Assembly: GCF_020217425.1 (NCBI RefSeq)
Contig: NZ_CP084093.1
Span: 1 to 64,000, forward strand
Reading direction: 5' to 3'
Source of the DNA: Halomicrobium urmianum
GTDB lineage: Archaea; Halobacteriota; Halobacteria; Halobacteriales; Haloarculaceae
Length of the DNA stretch: 64,000 bases
Shown: one piece after another, positions 7,704 to 16,402 of the stretch
Numbering within the stretch: the first letter of the stretch is position 1
Layout: each line of letters starts with the position of its first letter
Translations under genes and position numbers: made by a program
Notes under the pieces: model-generated
Seen by the model: the letters and a program-made list of their open reading frames with translations, nothing else
Databases searched by the model: none
What the model was told of the DNA's origin: nothing

Positions 7704-9449
7704 TTAGATCCCCCTCCTGAGCGCGGTGAAGCTGATCCACGCCACGCTCGAGGCGAAGACCAGCCCGTACTGTACCCAGCCGATCACGCTGAACGCCGCG
7801 AGCACCAGCACGACCACCAGCCCGATCGACTCCGACGAGAGACGATAGTTGGTCGCCACAGCGCCCGCCATCAGGATCGACAGCAGGACCGACACCATCG
7901 TCTGGAACGCCGCCACGTCGCCAGCAGGCAGCAACGACGGCACGTCACCTGCGACGCTCAGTAGCGAGTTCGGATTCTCGAACTGCCGGTTGATCGAGTA
8001 ATTCCGGTATCTGGTCCCGCTTCTGCCGGAGTCCATCTCGAACTGGGTCTTGACCACGAGTGTACTGTCGCTCATGTTGCTGAGGTCAAGTGAGAGCGTC
8101 AGGCTCCCGGCCCCTGTCGCCGAGTCGTTCGCGAGTACCGTCGAGTTCGTCTCGTTCTCGCGAATCGCCGTCACGTTGAACGACGACACCGACTCGTCGA
8201 GCTCGCGGACGTCGACCGTGACGTCCGTCTGGCCCGCCGGGACGACCCCGAGCATCGGCTTGTTGTTGACGATCGGCCCGACGTCGCGAATCTCGATCTC
8301 GCCGTCGGCGTGGACCCGAATCTGCTGTGCGCCGTCCGCAATGGGAGTGTATGGACCGAGGACCATTCGCTCGCCAGTCTCCGTGTTGAGGACAACGAGC
8401 CGATGCCTGACGTTATTCGCCAGTTGGACGCGGTACTCACCCGTCGATCCGATCACGTCGCCCTGGACAGTCCTCCACGATCCGTTGATCGCTCGCTGGA
8501 CGAGGAGTGCCGTATTGTCTGCTCCGAATCGGCCAGTGTAATCGCTGTACTCGAAGACCTTCGAGTTGTATTCGGCCGACTCGTTCAGCAGGAACATGTC
8601 CTGCTGCTGGTAGAGCGACTCGACGTAGACTCGTCGTGGGAGGTATCCATCCGCGTCGACTAGCGCGACGAACTGCGCGTCGCTCGGCAGGCCGGTGAAG
8701 TTGACCGTCCCATCAGAGGACTGCCGTTCAACGACCTCCGTCGACTCCTTATCGTCGACGTAGAACCGAATCTCGGCAGAGACGTTATCAAGCAGTTCGT
8801 TGGTCTGCTCGTCCCTGATATACAGCGTCTCCGGCGTCTTCCGGATCCGGATGTCGTGGTCACCGCTGGACAGACCCTGGAACGTTGCCCGTCCGTCCGC
8901 GTTTGTCGTCGAGGTCGCCAGAATCTCGTCCGACTGGTCGTCGATTGCCGCGACGTCAGTGTCGCCCGGGAGGCCGCCGATCGAGACGTTCGCCGACGAG
9001 GTCGCCGAGTACCGGAAGTCGACAGTCCCGTCGTCCAGTTCGGTCGCGCTCTCGGGTTGCCACTCGATCGAGTCGAGGCCACCTCCGACCGTCACGCGCT
9101 GCTTGTCCGACGGGTTGATCGAGATGTCTCCCGTGCTGGCGTCGACTTCCGAGACCGTCGTCCACGACCCCTCGATGTTGTCGAGTCGGGCGCGCGTCCC
9201 CGCGGCACCGTCGACGGTCGCGTTCCCGGCCGTGGAGTTCACCACGATCGTCGACCCGCGCGTGAAGTTGCTCATGTCGACCTCGCACTCGCACTGGACG
9301 ATCACGTCCGTCCCGTCGTCGTGACCGAGCGGGACGTTCCGCGTCGGAGTCCAGTAGTCGGCCGCCGCAGCGACGACGCCGGCCGTCAGCAGGAGTGCGA
9401 TCACGACGTACACGCCGAGCCTGGCCCTCGGCGCGCTGTCGTCCGTCAT
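7704..9449 (-). CDS. 581-aa membrane-anchored ectodomain protein (possible spike)
   Basis: Residues ~10-34 form an N-terminal signal/anchor (GVYVVIALLLTAGVVAAAAD). About 450 residues of beta-rich, acidic, Asn-rich ectodomain follow, including segments like GLSSGDHDIRI and GLPSDAQFVALVDADGYLPR that resemble PEGA or carboxypeptidase-regulatory beta-sandwich modules. NxS/T sequons are frequent. Three membrane helices fill residues ~505-578. This topology suits a surface spike or a secretion/vesicle coat component. It lies mid-operon, coupled by ATGA to the 73-aa gene upstream and 2 bp from the 125-aa gene downstream. It is retained whole in the deletion form. Confidence 0.8.
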   Translation of the reverse strand: MTDDSAPRARLGVYVVIALLLTAGVVAAAADYWTPTRNVPLGHDDGTDVIVQCECEVDMSNFTRGSTIVVNSTAGNATVDGAAGTRARLDNIEGSWTTVSEVDASTGDISINPSDKQRVTVGGGLDSIEWQPESATELDDGTVDFRYSATSSANVSIGGLPGDTDVAAIDDQSDEILATSTTNADGRATFQGLSSGDHDIRIRKTPETLYIRDEQTNELLDNVSAEIRFYVDDKESTEVVERQSSDGTVNFTGLPSDAQFVALVDADGYLPRRVYVESLYQQQDMFLLNESAEYNSKVFEYSDYTGRFGADNTALLVQRAINGSWRTVQGDVIGSTGEYRVQLANNVRHRLVVLNTETGERMVLGPYTPIADGAQQIRVHADGEIEIRDVGPIVNNKPMLGVVPAGQTDVTVDVRELDESVSSFNVTAIRENETNSTVLANDSATGAGSLTLSLDLSNMSDSTLVVKTQFEMDSGRSGTRYRNYSINRQFENPNSLLSVAGDVPSLLPAGDVAAFQTMVSVLLSILMAGAVATNYRLSSESIGLVVVLVLAAFSVIGWVQYGLVFASSVAWISFTALRRGI

Positions 9450-9667
9450 CGTCGACCCCCCGCGGCGGCTTTCCTGAAGATGAGCCCGAAGATGACCAGG
9501 ACCATCAGCGGCAGCATCAGACGGAACAGGTAGATCGTCCCCTGATCCATCTGGCCCAGATTATCCTCGAGGCCGGCCGCGAAAACTGGATACAGCGCTC
9601 CGACCATCGCTATCGCGCCGAGGAACATTGCGACGTCGGGCACCGTGATCCTGGCTCTGTCGTCCAT
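9446..9667 (-). CDS. 73-aa two-helix mini-membrane protein
   Basis: Starts MDDRARITVPD at 9667, with helices at ~13-31 and ~46-64 and a basic tail RKAAAGGRR. One of three adjacent, similarly built mini-proteins (also 9670-9888 and 9885-10082): a short polar head, a helix, a ~15-residue loop with acidic residues, then a second helix. This shared plan suggests duplication or parallel subunits of one membrane assembly. It overlaps the 581-aa gene by ATGA. Confidence 0.75.
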   Translation of the reverse strand: MDDRARITVPDVAMFLGAIAMVGALYPVFAAGLEDNLGQMDQGTIYLFRLMLPLMVLVIFGLIFRKAAAGGRR

Positions 9668-9669
9668 GG

Positions 9670-9888
9670 TTACCCTCCTCGTCGAGCACTTGCGCCGATC
9701 GACAGGATCAGTCCGATCAGCAGGATCGGGATCGTCATCTGGAGGAGCAGGCTGCTGAACGGATCCGCTTCCGACGCTGCCATCGACGTGAACTTGCTGA
9801 AGAACGGTGCCATCGCGAGGATTGCGACGAGCGTGAATAACGCCAGGATGGCATCCGTCAGTTGGATTGCCGCGCGGTCGTTCATCAT
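9670..9888 (-). CDS. 72-aa two-helix mini-membrane protein
   Basis: Starts MMNDRAAIQLTDAI at the ATG overlapping the upstream stop (9885-9888). Helices at ~11-27 and ~47-65 flank the loop SKFTSMAASEADPF; the tail is ASARRGG. The seven codons upstream of this ATG are open but lie inside the neighbouring gene. Second member of the mini-protein trio. Confidence 0.75.
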   Translation of the reverse strand: MMNDRAAIQLTDAILALFTLVAILAMAPFFSKFTSMAASEADPFSSLLLQMTIPILLIGLILSIGASARRGG

Positions 9889-10082
9889 GCCGGACCACCC
9901 TCGAGCCACGATGCCAGGTAGAGCAACGCCAGCAGCGGGAACGTAATGTTCACCAGAAACGTTGACTCCGGGCTCAGGCTATCGACGGTCTGGAAGTTGT
10001 TGATGTACCAGAACCAGACCGGCGCGATCGCGACCAGCCCGAGGAACGTCAGGAGCGCAAACGGGACTTCAAAAACGTCCAT
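9885..10082 (-). CDS. 65-aa two-helix mini-membrane protein
   Basis: Starts MDVFEVPFALLTFLG; helices at ~6-25 and ~42-58 with loop NNFQTVDSLSPES between. First of the trio of alike mini-proteins. Its start lies 14 bp inside the end of the large Gln-rich gene. Role unknown; likely a small subunit of the particle membrane. Confidence 0.75.
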   Translation of the reverse strand: MDVFEVPFALLTFLGLVAIAPVWFWYINNFQTVDSLSPESTFLVNITFPLLALLYLASWLEGGPA

Positions 10083-12484
10083 CCCAGAACCCTCCTTCGC
10101 TCGAGTCGCCGCCGAAGGTGAACAGGTCCTCGGCGTCGGCGATCGCCTCGCGCGTCTCCGCGTCGCCGGTCACCTGTGCCTCCGTCGGCAGTTCGCCCGT
10201 CAGCCGGAGACCGAGTGGCTGGCCCTCGAGCGTCTCCGGATCGGGGGCGCGGGCCGCCTCGGGATCTGGGCCGAGTGCCGTCGAGACGACCGTCTCTTGG
10301 AACCAGCCCGTTGTGAGCGAGTTGCCCGAACTTCCACCACTGGCAGACCACGGATCGTCACCCCGGTCCGGCCCGTCCGCGCCGCTGAATTCGAAATCAC
10401 GGGGCCTGCGGCGTCGGTTCCGGGAGTTGCTGAACTGGTTCGGATTCGGGAACTCATCGGGCTGTTGGAACCCTTGGCCTGTCTCAGGAGGAGACTCGAA
10501 CGGATTACTGAGTTGCTGTGCCAGAGCAGGCTGTGCAACCGCAGCCGTATCGAGAGCTTCTAAACCGCGGGTCCGGGCATCTTCTCTGAACAGCGGCAGC
10601 GATCCGACGCCGGGTCGCGACAGAGGATCTGCTCTACCCGTCGATCCCTCTCCAACGCCGGTCTCTGGTCCGACACCGATTCCTTGGCCGATATCGGGCT
10701 GCTGAGCCGCTAACTCATCTGCCTCTTGGACTTGTCGTTCGCTCGCTTCATCTGACCTCTGCTGTGCTTCTTGCGACGACTGCTCAGCTGCGCTCTCTCC
10801 CGGGACCACGAGCGACGGGAGGTTTCGTTCTTGGAAGCTTGGTTCATCTTGCTCAGTCACTTCGCGCTGCTGTCCTTGCCTGTAGAGGTCCGAGATTCCG
10901 GAACCGCGCTCTTGATTGATCCGCTGCCCGGGGGCACGATTTCCAGGCTGCTCCGAGATGCGATCGTCGACGAGGTCCTCTTCCGTGATCTCGACGACAT
11001 CGTCTCCAGTCTGTTCACCGACTTCGCCGATGACGATCTGTTCTGTCTGGATCGTCTGCGGATCAGTTTGGTCCTGCTGATCGGGAATCCCAATCTCAGA
11101 GGTGACCGTCGGATCTCGGATCGGGAGTTCCTGCTCAGTTGACTGCTGGTTCTCGGGCACCTGAAGTTCGCCAGTCTGCTCCTGCTGGTCGGGCACCTGG
11201 ACCTCGGTCCGGTCTTCGACGGCGTCCCCCGGCTGAAGCTCTCCGTCGTCGGAGAACTCTCCGTAGGCGGCGAGTGCCGGGATGGCGACGGCACCAGCCG
11301 CCGCGCCGCCCAGACCGACGCTGGTCCCGCCAGCACCGCCGACACCAGTGCCGAGGCCTGTCCCAGTCCCGAAGCCCGTTCCGACGCCGGTTCCGGTTCC
11401 CACGCCCGTTCCGACGCCAGTCACGCCGACAGCCGCGGATGCACGTCCGAGATCTCCAGACGGCACGTCTGACGTGATGTCTTCCGCCTGCTGGTCAGCG
11501 TTCTCGATGACGGTATCGAACCCGTCAGTCACCCAGTCGACCCCACTGCGGACCGTGTTCGCTGCTTCCTGTCGCGTCTCTCGGACGGGCTCGCCGGGGA
11601 TCCAGAACGCATCCTCGATGGTCTGAGCGATCGACTGCTCTGTCTGCCCTTCGACGCCGGTCGCCTCTTCGATGACCCCGAAGAACTGGCGCTCGGGACC
11701 GGTCTGCTGGGCATCGAGTTGAGCTTCTGGCGTGAGCCGGCCCGTCACTTGGCCACCCTCGCGTTCGAACTCCACGTCCTCGCGCGTGACGTCCATCCCA
11801 GTCTCGTCTTCCAGCTGCGCGATGATCTGCTGCTCCGGGTCGCGCTGCTGGCTGCGTTGTGGATTCTGGGGCGTCGGTGACTGCTGATCATTCTCGCCGA
11901 ACACCCGCTCCTGGCCCGATTCTGTGAGCCCAGCCTGGACGTTCCCGTCGACGATCTGGACGTCGAAGTCATCAGTCGTCAGGTTCTCGTCGGTCTGGCT
12001 CTGGAGCCCCTGAATCGCCGCGATACGCGCCTGATCCCGTTCCTCGAGGCGCTCTTGCTCTGCGCGGGCCTGCCCGGTTTCGGTGACCTCGACGCTGAGT
12101 TGGTCGCCCTCCTGGACTACCCGAACGTCCTCCGGAGACTGGAGCGTGTCCGACTGCTCGATTGCCTGTTCTTCGTAGTACTGGGGCGTTATGTCGGCCT
12201 GAATCCCGGAGTCAGTCTCCTCCAGCACGAAGTCGTCGCCCCGCTCCAGCCCACGCTCCGACAGCTGGGAAGTAATCGATTCGGCTGCGCGCTGTTCGCG
12301 TGCGGCCGCTGCGGCTTGCTCTGCCTCTGGACCGACGTAGGCAGCGATATCGCCGGATGGCGTCTCAGCGAGTGCGATGTCGTCGCCCGGATCCGCTTGA
12401 TCCCGGGCGCGGTTGAAGATGTTTCGGACCTGACTATCTGAGAGGTCGGTGTCTTCGTACGTGACCGCCGCGTCGGCTTGATAG
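10069..12484 (-). pseudogene. 5'-truncated copy of the 1036-aa gene, unit 1
   Basis: The frame matches the full gene from about codon 233 to the end, but the start and first ~232 codons are lost at the TGATAG junction. Upstream of the junction the frame stays open only about 10 codons, to a TAA at 12514-12516, with no ATG, GTG or TTG in between. The first internal ATG is at 12228. Unless expressed from an internal start, the product is lost, and the promoter of the operon is gone as well. Confidence 0.85.
12479..12484. other. Deletion junction, unit 1
   Basis: TGATAG shared by both parents of the junction: left flank as at 40621-40638, right flank as at 50367-50390. A 6-bp perfect microhomology, 9 of 10 matches if extended, is typical of illegitimate recombination or replication slippage. 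Confidence 0.9.
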
Positions 12485-12513
12485 ACGGACAGTACTACGG
12501 ATAGGTGACTCAG

Positions 12514-12999
12514 TTAGTGCAGAAGCATCACGTACACCATACTGACCAGTAGAACGCCAAACACTACTTTAACACTAAACACGGGATCCGCGGGAAGTTC
12601 GTCGTCTATTGAGCGTTCTCGATACTTTTCAGGACTGCGAACTGCAAGTACATCACTCTCTGTCGCCATTCCAAAAACTACGAGAAACGGTAGTAATACA
12701 ATCAGAACCGTCAGCGGGTTGATCTCTACAGCTAAGATTCCCAGCGAAAGAATCCATGGGGGTAGCCAAAGGAATATAGACAGACCAGAAAGCCGTATTA
12801 TCGCGCCGTCAATCGTCTCTATTCTTTTATGGCGAACAGCCTGCGGCACAAGCCCTCTTGCGATCCGCCAGTCGACTTCCGGGCCTGTATCCCCGAGTTT
12901 ACCGACAGCCCAATGACTGCCCTCATGCAGATATGGTGCTATGATAAATCCAATCAGATAGACAGCAGCATACGCGAGAGTCCCTTCAACGTCGACCAT
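12514..12999 (-). CDS. Membrane metalloprotease-like protein with HEGSH motif (161 aa)
   Basis: H25-E26-G-S-H29 sits at the end of the first membrane helix (residues ~8-24), matching the HExxH zinc site of membrane-embedded M50/site-2-type or DUF3267-type proteases. Two or three further helices follow (~65-107) and a last one at ~141-158. The third zinc ligand is not obvious, so activity is unproven. Candidate roles are cleavage of a membrane protein or of a membrane-bound regulator. A TATA-like CTTTATAG on the minus strand at 13021-13028 would give an almost leaderless transcript. The gene lies immediately beside the deletion breakpoint and is kept in both forms. Confidence 0.7.
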   Translation of the reverse strand: MVDVEGTLAYAAVYLIGFIIAPYLHEGSHWAVGKLGDTGPEVDWRIARGLVPQAVRHKRIETIDGAIIRLSGLSIFLWLPPWILSLGILAVEINPLTVLIVLLPFLVVFGMATESDVLAVRSPEKYRERSIDDELPADPVFSVKVVFGVLLVSMVYVMLLH

Positions 13000-13063
13000 A
13001 TTGCCTGAAGGGGACCAGATTCTATAAAGTTAGTTTCCGCACCACGTCCTTCTCGGTCAGTCC

Positions 13064-13198
13064 CTACAGACCTCCAAGGTAGTACAGAACTGCACCGAAC
13101 ACCAGTAGGAATGCGAGAATCGCGAGTGCGTAATGGCGGATCAACCATAACGGGGCAAGTAGTATCGCCCGAAGCTTGTACCAGATCGATCTGATCAT
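13064..13198 (-). CDS. 44-aa single/double-helix membrane microprotein
   Basis: The short frame starts MIRSIWYKLRAILLAPLWLI and ends YYLGGL: a basic N-terminus followed by about 34 hydrophobic residues. A minus-strand TATA box (GATATAAGG, 13221-13230) lies about 25 bp upstream, so the message would be nearly leaderless, a common haloarchaeal arrangement. No family recognised. Confidence 0.55.
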   Translation of the reverse strand: MIRSIWYKLRAILLAPLWLIRHYALAILAFLLVFGAVLYYLGGL

Positions 13199-13323
13199 GC
13201 CACCCATCTGTTTCTCTTCTACCTTATATCTACAGATAAAGCCAGTCTGGTTACCACTTTCACTTTCACTACGCGTACAAGGATTTCCACTTTTACATAG
13301 GCTATCCTCGGTCGCTCCTGTCT
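13199..13323. promoter_or_regulatory. Divergent promoters for the 44-aa and 85-aa genes
   Basis: Minus strand: TATA GATATAAGG at 13221-13230. Plus strand: TTTTACATA at 13291-13299, 25 bp before ATG 13324. Both fit leaderless transcripts. Copies: 27276-27400, 51087-51211. Confidence 0.5.
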
Positions 13324-13581
13324 ATGTCCCAGAAGGAGCGCATCAACCTCGAAGACGACTACGATCGGTGGCAGTGGACCTGTCCGAACGGCCACCACGA
13401 CTGGGAGCCGACGAACCACCACTTCTGGTGTGCCGCCTGCGCTCGGATTCCTGAAGTGGATGCCTCGTTCGACGAACTCCGAGATCAGAAGACTGGTCGG
13501 CTCTACGAGCGCGACGACGTCGAGCTCCACACGCCCGCTGGCCCCTACGACAGCGATCTCGACGGGAGGGGTTCCGCGTGA
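13324..13581 (+). CDS. 85-aa zinc-ribbon protein
   Basis: The motif CPNGHHDWEPTNHHFWCAAC (two cysteine groups with His-rich spacing) is a zinc ribbon, followed by an acidic helical tail (FDELRDQKTGRLYERDDVEL). The gene is expressed alone, probably from a leaderless transcript, and converges on the repressor-like gene with an 11-bp gap. A DNA- or protein-binding regulator is likely; no closer assignment. Confidence 0.75.
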   Translation: MSQKERINLEDDYDRWQWTCPNGHHDWEPTNHHFWCAACARIPEVDASFDELRDQKTGRLYERDDVELHTPAGPYDSDLDGRGSA

Positions 13582-13592
13582 TCCGAAGACAG

Positions 13593-13928
13593 TCAGACGT
13601 GAGGCTCGGGTTCGTCGCGGAGATCCTCCTCCTCGCGGAGATAGTCCTCTCCTTTCTCAGTAATCGCATAGTAAGATCCCTCTCCTTCGATCTCATAGAT
13701 CAAGCCAGCTTCCTCCAACTTGGGGATTCTTCTCTTGAGAGTAGTGTAGGAGATGGACTGGCCCCTCTCCGCGAAGTTGTTCTCAATCCCGCGCAGACTG
13801 TGGCCGGCCCCCGTGTCTTCGAGGAACTCCAGAATACGATCGTCACTCCCAGTCATCCAGTCTGCCCGGAGACGGCCCATACTGTCTTGGCCAAAAAGCC
13901 AGTCAAAAGCGTCTTCGATAGCATTCAT
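13593..13928 (-). CDS. Winged helix-turn-helix transcriptional regulator (111 aa)
   Basis: Residues ~27-100 form a winged helix: helix DRILEFLEDTGAG, a turn, the recognition helix SYTTLKRRIPKLEEAGLI, and the wing YEIEGEGSYYAITEKGEDYL. This is the common haloarchaeal PadR/MarR-like or phage-repressor-like design. It is divergent from the integrase operon across a short AT-rich region with an inverted repeat, so it probably controls integration/replication genes and itself. It is present in every unit, including the short ones. Confidence 0.85.
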   Translation of the reverse strand: MNAIEDAFDWLFGQDSMGRLRADWMTGSDDRILEFLEDTGAGHSLRGIENNFAERGQSISYTTLKRRIPKLEEAGLIYEIEGEGSYYAITEKGEDYLREEEDLRDEPEPHV

Positions 13929-14095
13929 GATCCTGATATAATGGTTCTATTTGGTCCAAAGATAGCCCAATATTTATATCCAATGAACCATGATTGGGTC
14001 ACTACGATCGACGCGGAGCTCCTCGGGGCGTCGTTGCGGAAAAGAGTCGACGCCCGTGTGGCAGCACGGGCGCCGCGTTGATCGCGACTACAACG
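13929..14095. promoter_or_regulatory. Divergent control region: regulator versus integrase operon
   Basis: ATGGTTC (13941-13947) and GAACCAT (13985-13991) form a 7-bp inverted repeat around AATATTTATATC (13969-13980), which can act as TATA box in either direction. This is a natural operator for the regulator at 13593-13928. Further right, 14051-14072 forms a perfect 8-bp hairpin (CGCCCGTG/CACGGGCG) in the leader of the integrase operon. Copies: 28006-28172, 51817-51983. Confidence 0.55.
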
Positions 14096-14572
14096 ATGCG
14101 AAATATAGAACTCCAGGGTCTTCAAACCCCACGAAAGGCCGCTTCACAGTCATCGATTACTTACGGGTTATGTCCCGTTTGTGGAGCGGCTGTTGACGGC
14201 ATCGATGCCGACGCGCGCGCCACCGCTGAGCCTTGCGGGCACGCGCTCGGAGAAGTAAGCCTTCGACTACTCACCATGACAGACTTCCCCGACACCGACG
14301 AGCATCGCGACCACCTGCGAGACATCTACGTGCGCGCTGGCGTCGTCGAGCCAGAGCGTGTCGAGGAGATCGCCACCGACGGCGGTCACGTCGAGCGCCA
14401 GCCCCTCCGAGAACTGGACGGTGCGACGGTTTACTACTACGACCACCGGGACTCGTCGACTCCGACACGGTCAGAGGACGTTCACGTCGAGATCTACGAC
14501 GAGTGCGTTCGCCTGCGCTCGCCTGCTGACACGTGGATCCCCCGCCACCTCGTCGAAAAGGTGCTGCTATGA
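14096..14572 (+). CDS. Small zinc-finger protein (unit 2 copy)
   Basis: Same as the gene ending at 495. Here the upstream DNA is visible: the frame stays open back to TTG 13994 through the hairpin, giving a 192-aa alternative. Confidence 0.6.
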   Translation: MRNIELQGLQTPRKAASQSSITYGLCPVCGAAVDGIDADARATAEPCGHALGEVSLRLLTMTDFPDTDEHRDHLRDIYVRAGVVEPERVEEIATDGGHVERQPLRELDGATVYYYDHRDSSTPTRSEDVHVEIYDECVRLRSPADTWIPRHLVEKVLL

Positions 14573-14673
14573 ACGAGTGCCCGGACTGCGGGAGCGAGCA
14601 CATCCACCCGTCGGGCGGCTGCCCGTTCTGCCCCGAGTGCGGGTGGTCGAAGTGCGGAGGTGGTCGCGCTTGA
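14569..14673 (+). CDS. 34-aa zinc-ribbon microprotein (unit 2 copy)
   Basis: Identical to 492-596. Confidence 0.75.
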   Translation: MNECPDCGSEHIHPSGGCPFCPECGWSKCGGGRA

Positions 14674-15722
14674 GTGCGCCCGTCGAGGATCCGAGTGAGC
14701 TGTCGGTCCGCGAGGTCTACGAGATGTTCCTCGACGCGAAGCAGCTCGACTACACGGACGAGACGCTCCGCGACTACGAGACCCGCCTTCGCCAGTTCGT
14801 CGAGTGGGCCGAGGACCAGGAGGCGATCGAGACCGTCGGCGACCTCTCGGGCTGGCACCTGGAGCAGTTCAAGCTGTTCCGGCAGGGGCAGGACCTCGCT
14901 CCAACGACGATCAAGGGCCAGATGGCGGCGTGCAAGGTCTTCCTCGAGTACGCCGCCGGCATCGAGGCCGTCGACGAGATGTTGCCCTACAAGGTCAACA
15001 TCCCGAAGCTGGAGCAGAGCGAGGAGACCTCCGACGTCCGCCTCGACGCCGATCGCGCGTTCCGGCTAATCCAGCACTACCGTGATTCGCCGACTGAGTA
15101 CGCCAGCGAGCGTCACGTCGCACTGGAACTGGCCTGGTTCACGGGTGCGCGGCTTGGTGCCCTCCGAGCGCTCGATCTCGACGACTACCGGTCGGACGAC
15201 CAGATCCTCTGGTTCCGCCACCGGTTGCCGTCGACGCCGCTGAAAAAGAAGGAGCACGGCGAGCGTCCAGTCGCTGTTCCGGACCCCGTGTGCGAGGTGA
15301 TCGACGCTTACCTGGAGGGCGTCCGCTACGACAAGCGCGACGAGCACGGTCGCGATCCGCTACTGTCTGGTCGCCAGGGACGCCCGGCGGCGTCGACGCT
15401 CCAGACCTGGGTTTACCAGGCTACGATTCCGTGCGCGGCTGCTCCGTGCCCGCACGACGAGGATCCGCGGTCTTGCGACTGGACCGCGCGCAACACTGCC
15501 AGTAGCTGCCCGTCCTCCCGATCTCCCCATCAGGTGCGTACGGGCAGCATCACCTGGCAGCTGAACAGTGGCCTCTCCTACGAGGCCGTGGCGGAGCGCG
15601 TCAACTCTGACCCTGATACGCTCCGTCGCTACTACGACAAGGCCGACGACGTTGAGCGGCTCGAGCAGCGTCGTCGGGAGTTTGTCGACCGACTGGAGTT
15701 CGATCCCGATGATCAGGACTAA
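14670..15722 (+). CDS. Tyrosine integrase (unit 2 copy)
   Basis: Identical to 593-1645, TTG start. Confidence 0.9.
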   Translation: MSAPVEDPSELSVREVYEMFLDAKQLDYTDETLRDYETRLRQFVEWAEDQEAIETVGDLSGWHLEQFKLFRQGQDLAPTTIKGQMAACKVFLEYAAGIEAVDEMLPYKVNIPKLEQSEETSDVRLDADRAFRLIQHYRDSPTEYASERHVALELAWFTGARLGALRALDLDDYRSDDQILWFRHRLPSTPLKKKEHGERPVAVPDPVCEVIDAYLEGVRYDKRDEHGRDPLLSGRQGRPAASTLQTWVYQATIPCAAAPCPHDEDPRSCDWTARNTASSCPSSRSPHQVRTGSITWQLNSGLSYEAVAERVNSDPDTLRRYYDKADDVERLEQRRREFVDRLEFDPDDQD

Positions 15723-15881
15723 CCCCAACCGGCAGTCGAACGGCTCGTCGTATCGACAAGAAAGTGACGGAAAGTCGAAATACCGATACCCCTCCGACCC
15801 CACTCCGTATAAAAGTAAAGCGGCGCTTCTTGCCGCTTGTACTCCGCCACTCCAGAGCGGTGCGTTCGGGAGGTGGTCGGC

Positions 15882-16004
15882 GTGAGCCGGACTCGCCGGT
15901 CTCACGACCAGCCCCTCCCGCTCATCTGTGAGTTCTGCGGGAGCACCATCGAGGACGGAGAGCAAAGCTGTCCTGCTCTCGACGAAGGGAGGTGTCGGCC
16001 GTGA
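15882..16004 (+). CDS. 40-aa zinc-finger microprotein (unit 2 copy)
   Basis: Identical to 1805-1927. Confidence 0.65.
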   Translation: MSRTRRSHDQPLPLICEFCGSTIEDGEQSCPALDEGRCRP

Positions 16005-16402
16005 GCTCCGAGTCCGTTATCGGCGACACCGGCCACACGGAAGTCCGAAAGGACTCGGAGTTCATCTGTCCGCGCTGCCTCGCACGCTGCACTGAGTCGC
16101 CCAACAAGCCTATCGAGTACGGTCACTACGAGGGATGTCCTCGTCGAGACGACGATCTCCCGTGGGTCGGCTGTCGTACCTACAAGCCTGAGAAGGATCC
16201 GCTGCTAAAGGGATCACCCGAGGTCGCTGCCGACGGTGGCCGCCTCACTTGTGACGACTGCGGCGATGATATCGATCCCGACCAGCACAAGATCCAGATC
16301 CGGATCAACCAGCATCATCTGGACCTCTGCGCTGACTGCCAGAGCGAGTACAGGGCCGACCGGCAGTATGCTCCCGTCACCGACGGAGGTGAGCAGCAGT
16401 GA
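16001..16402 (+). CDS. Double zinc-ribbon protein (unit 2 copy)
   Basis: Identical to 1924-2325. Confidence 0.75.
   Translation: MSSESVIGDTGHTEVRKDSEFICPRCLARCTESPNKPIEYGHYEGCPRRDDDLPWVGCRTYKPEKDPLLKGSPEVAADGGRLTCDDCGDDIDPDQHKIQIRINQHHLDLCADCQSEYRADRQYAPVTDGGEQQ

Larger units (their letters stand above)
1..14077. repeat. Tandem unit 1, short (deleted) form
   Basis: First of the head-to-tail units, 14,077 bp. It matches unit 2 base for base except at the deletion junction near 12480. It lacks the 9,734 bp that unit 3 carries between the 1036-aa gene and the metalloprotease gene. The window opens 6 bp after the point where a strong hairpin lies in the other units, so the true left edge is not visible. 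Confidence 0.95.
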
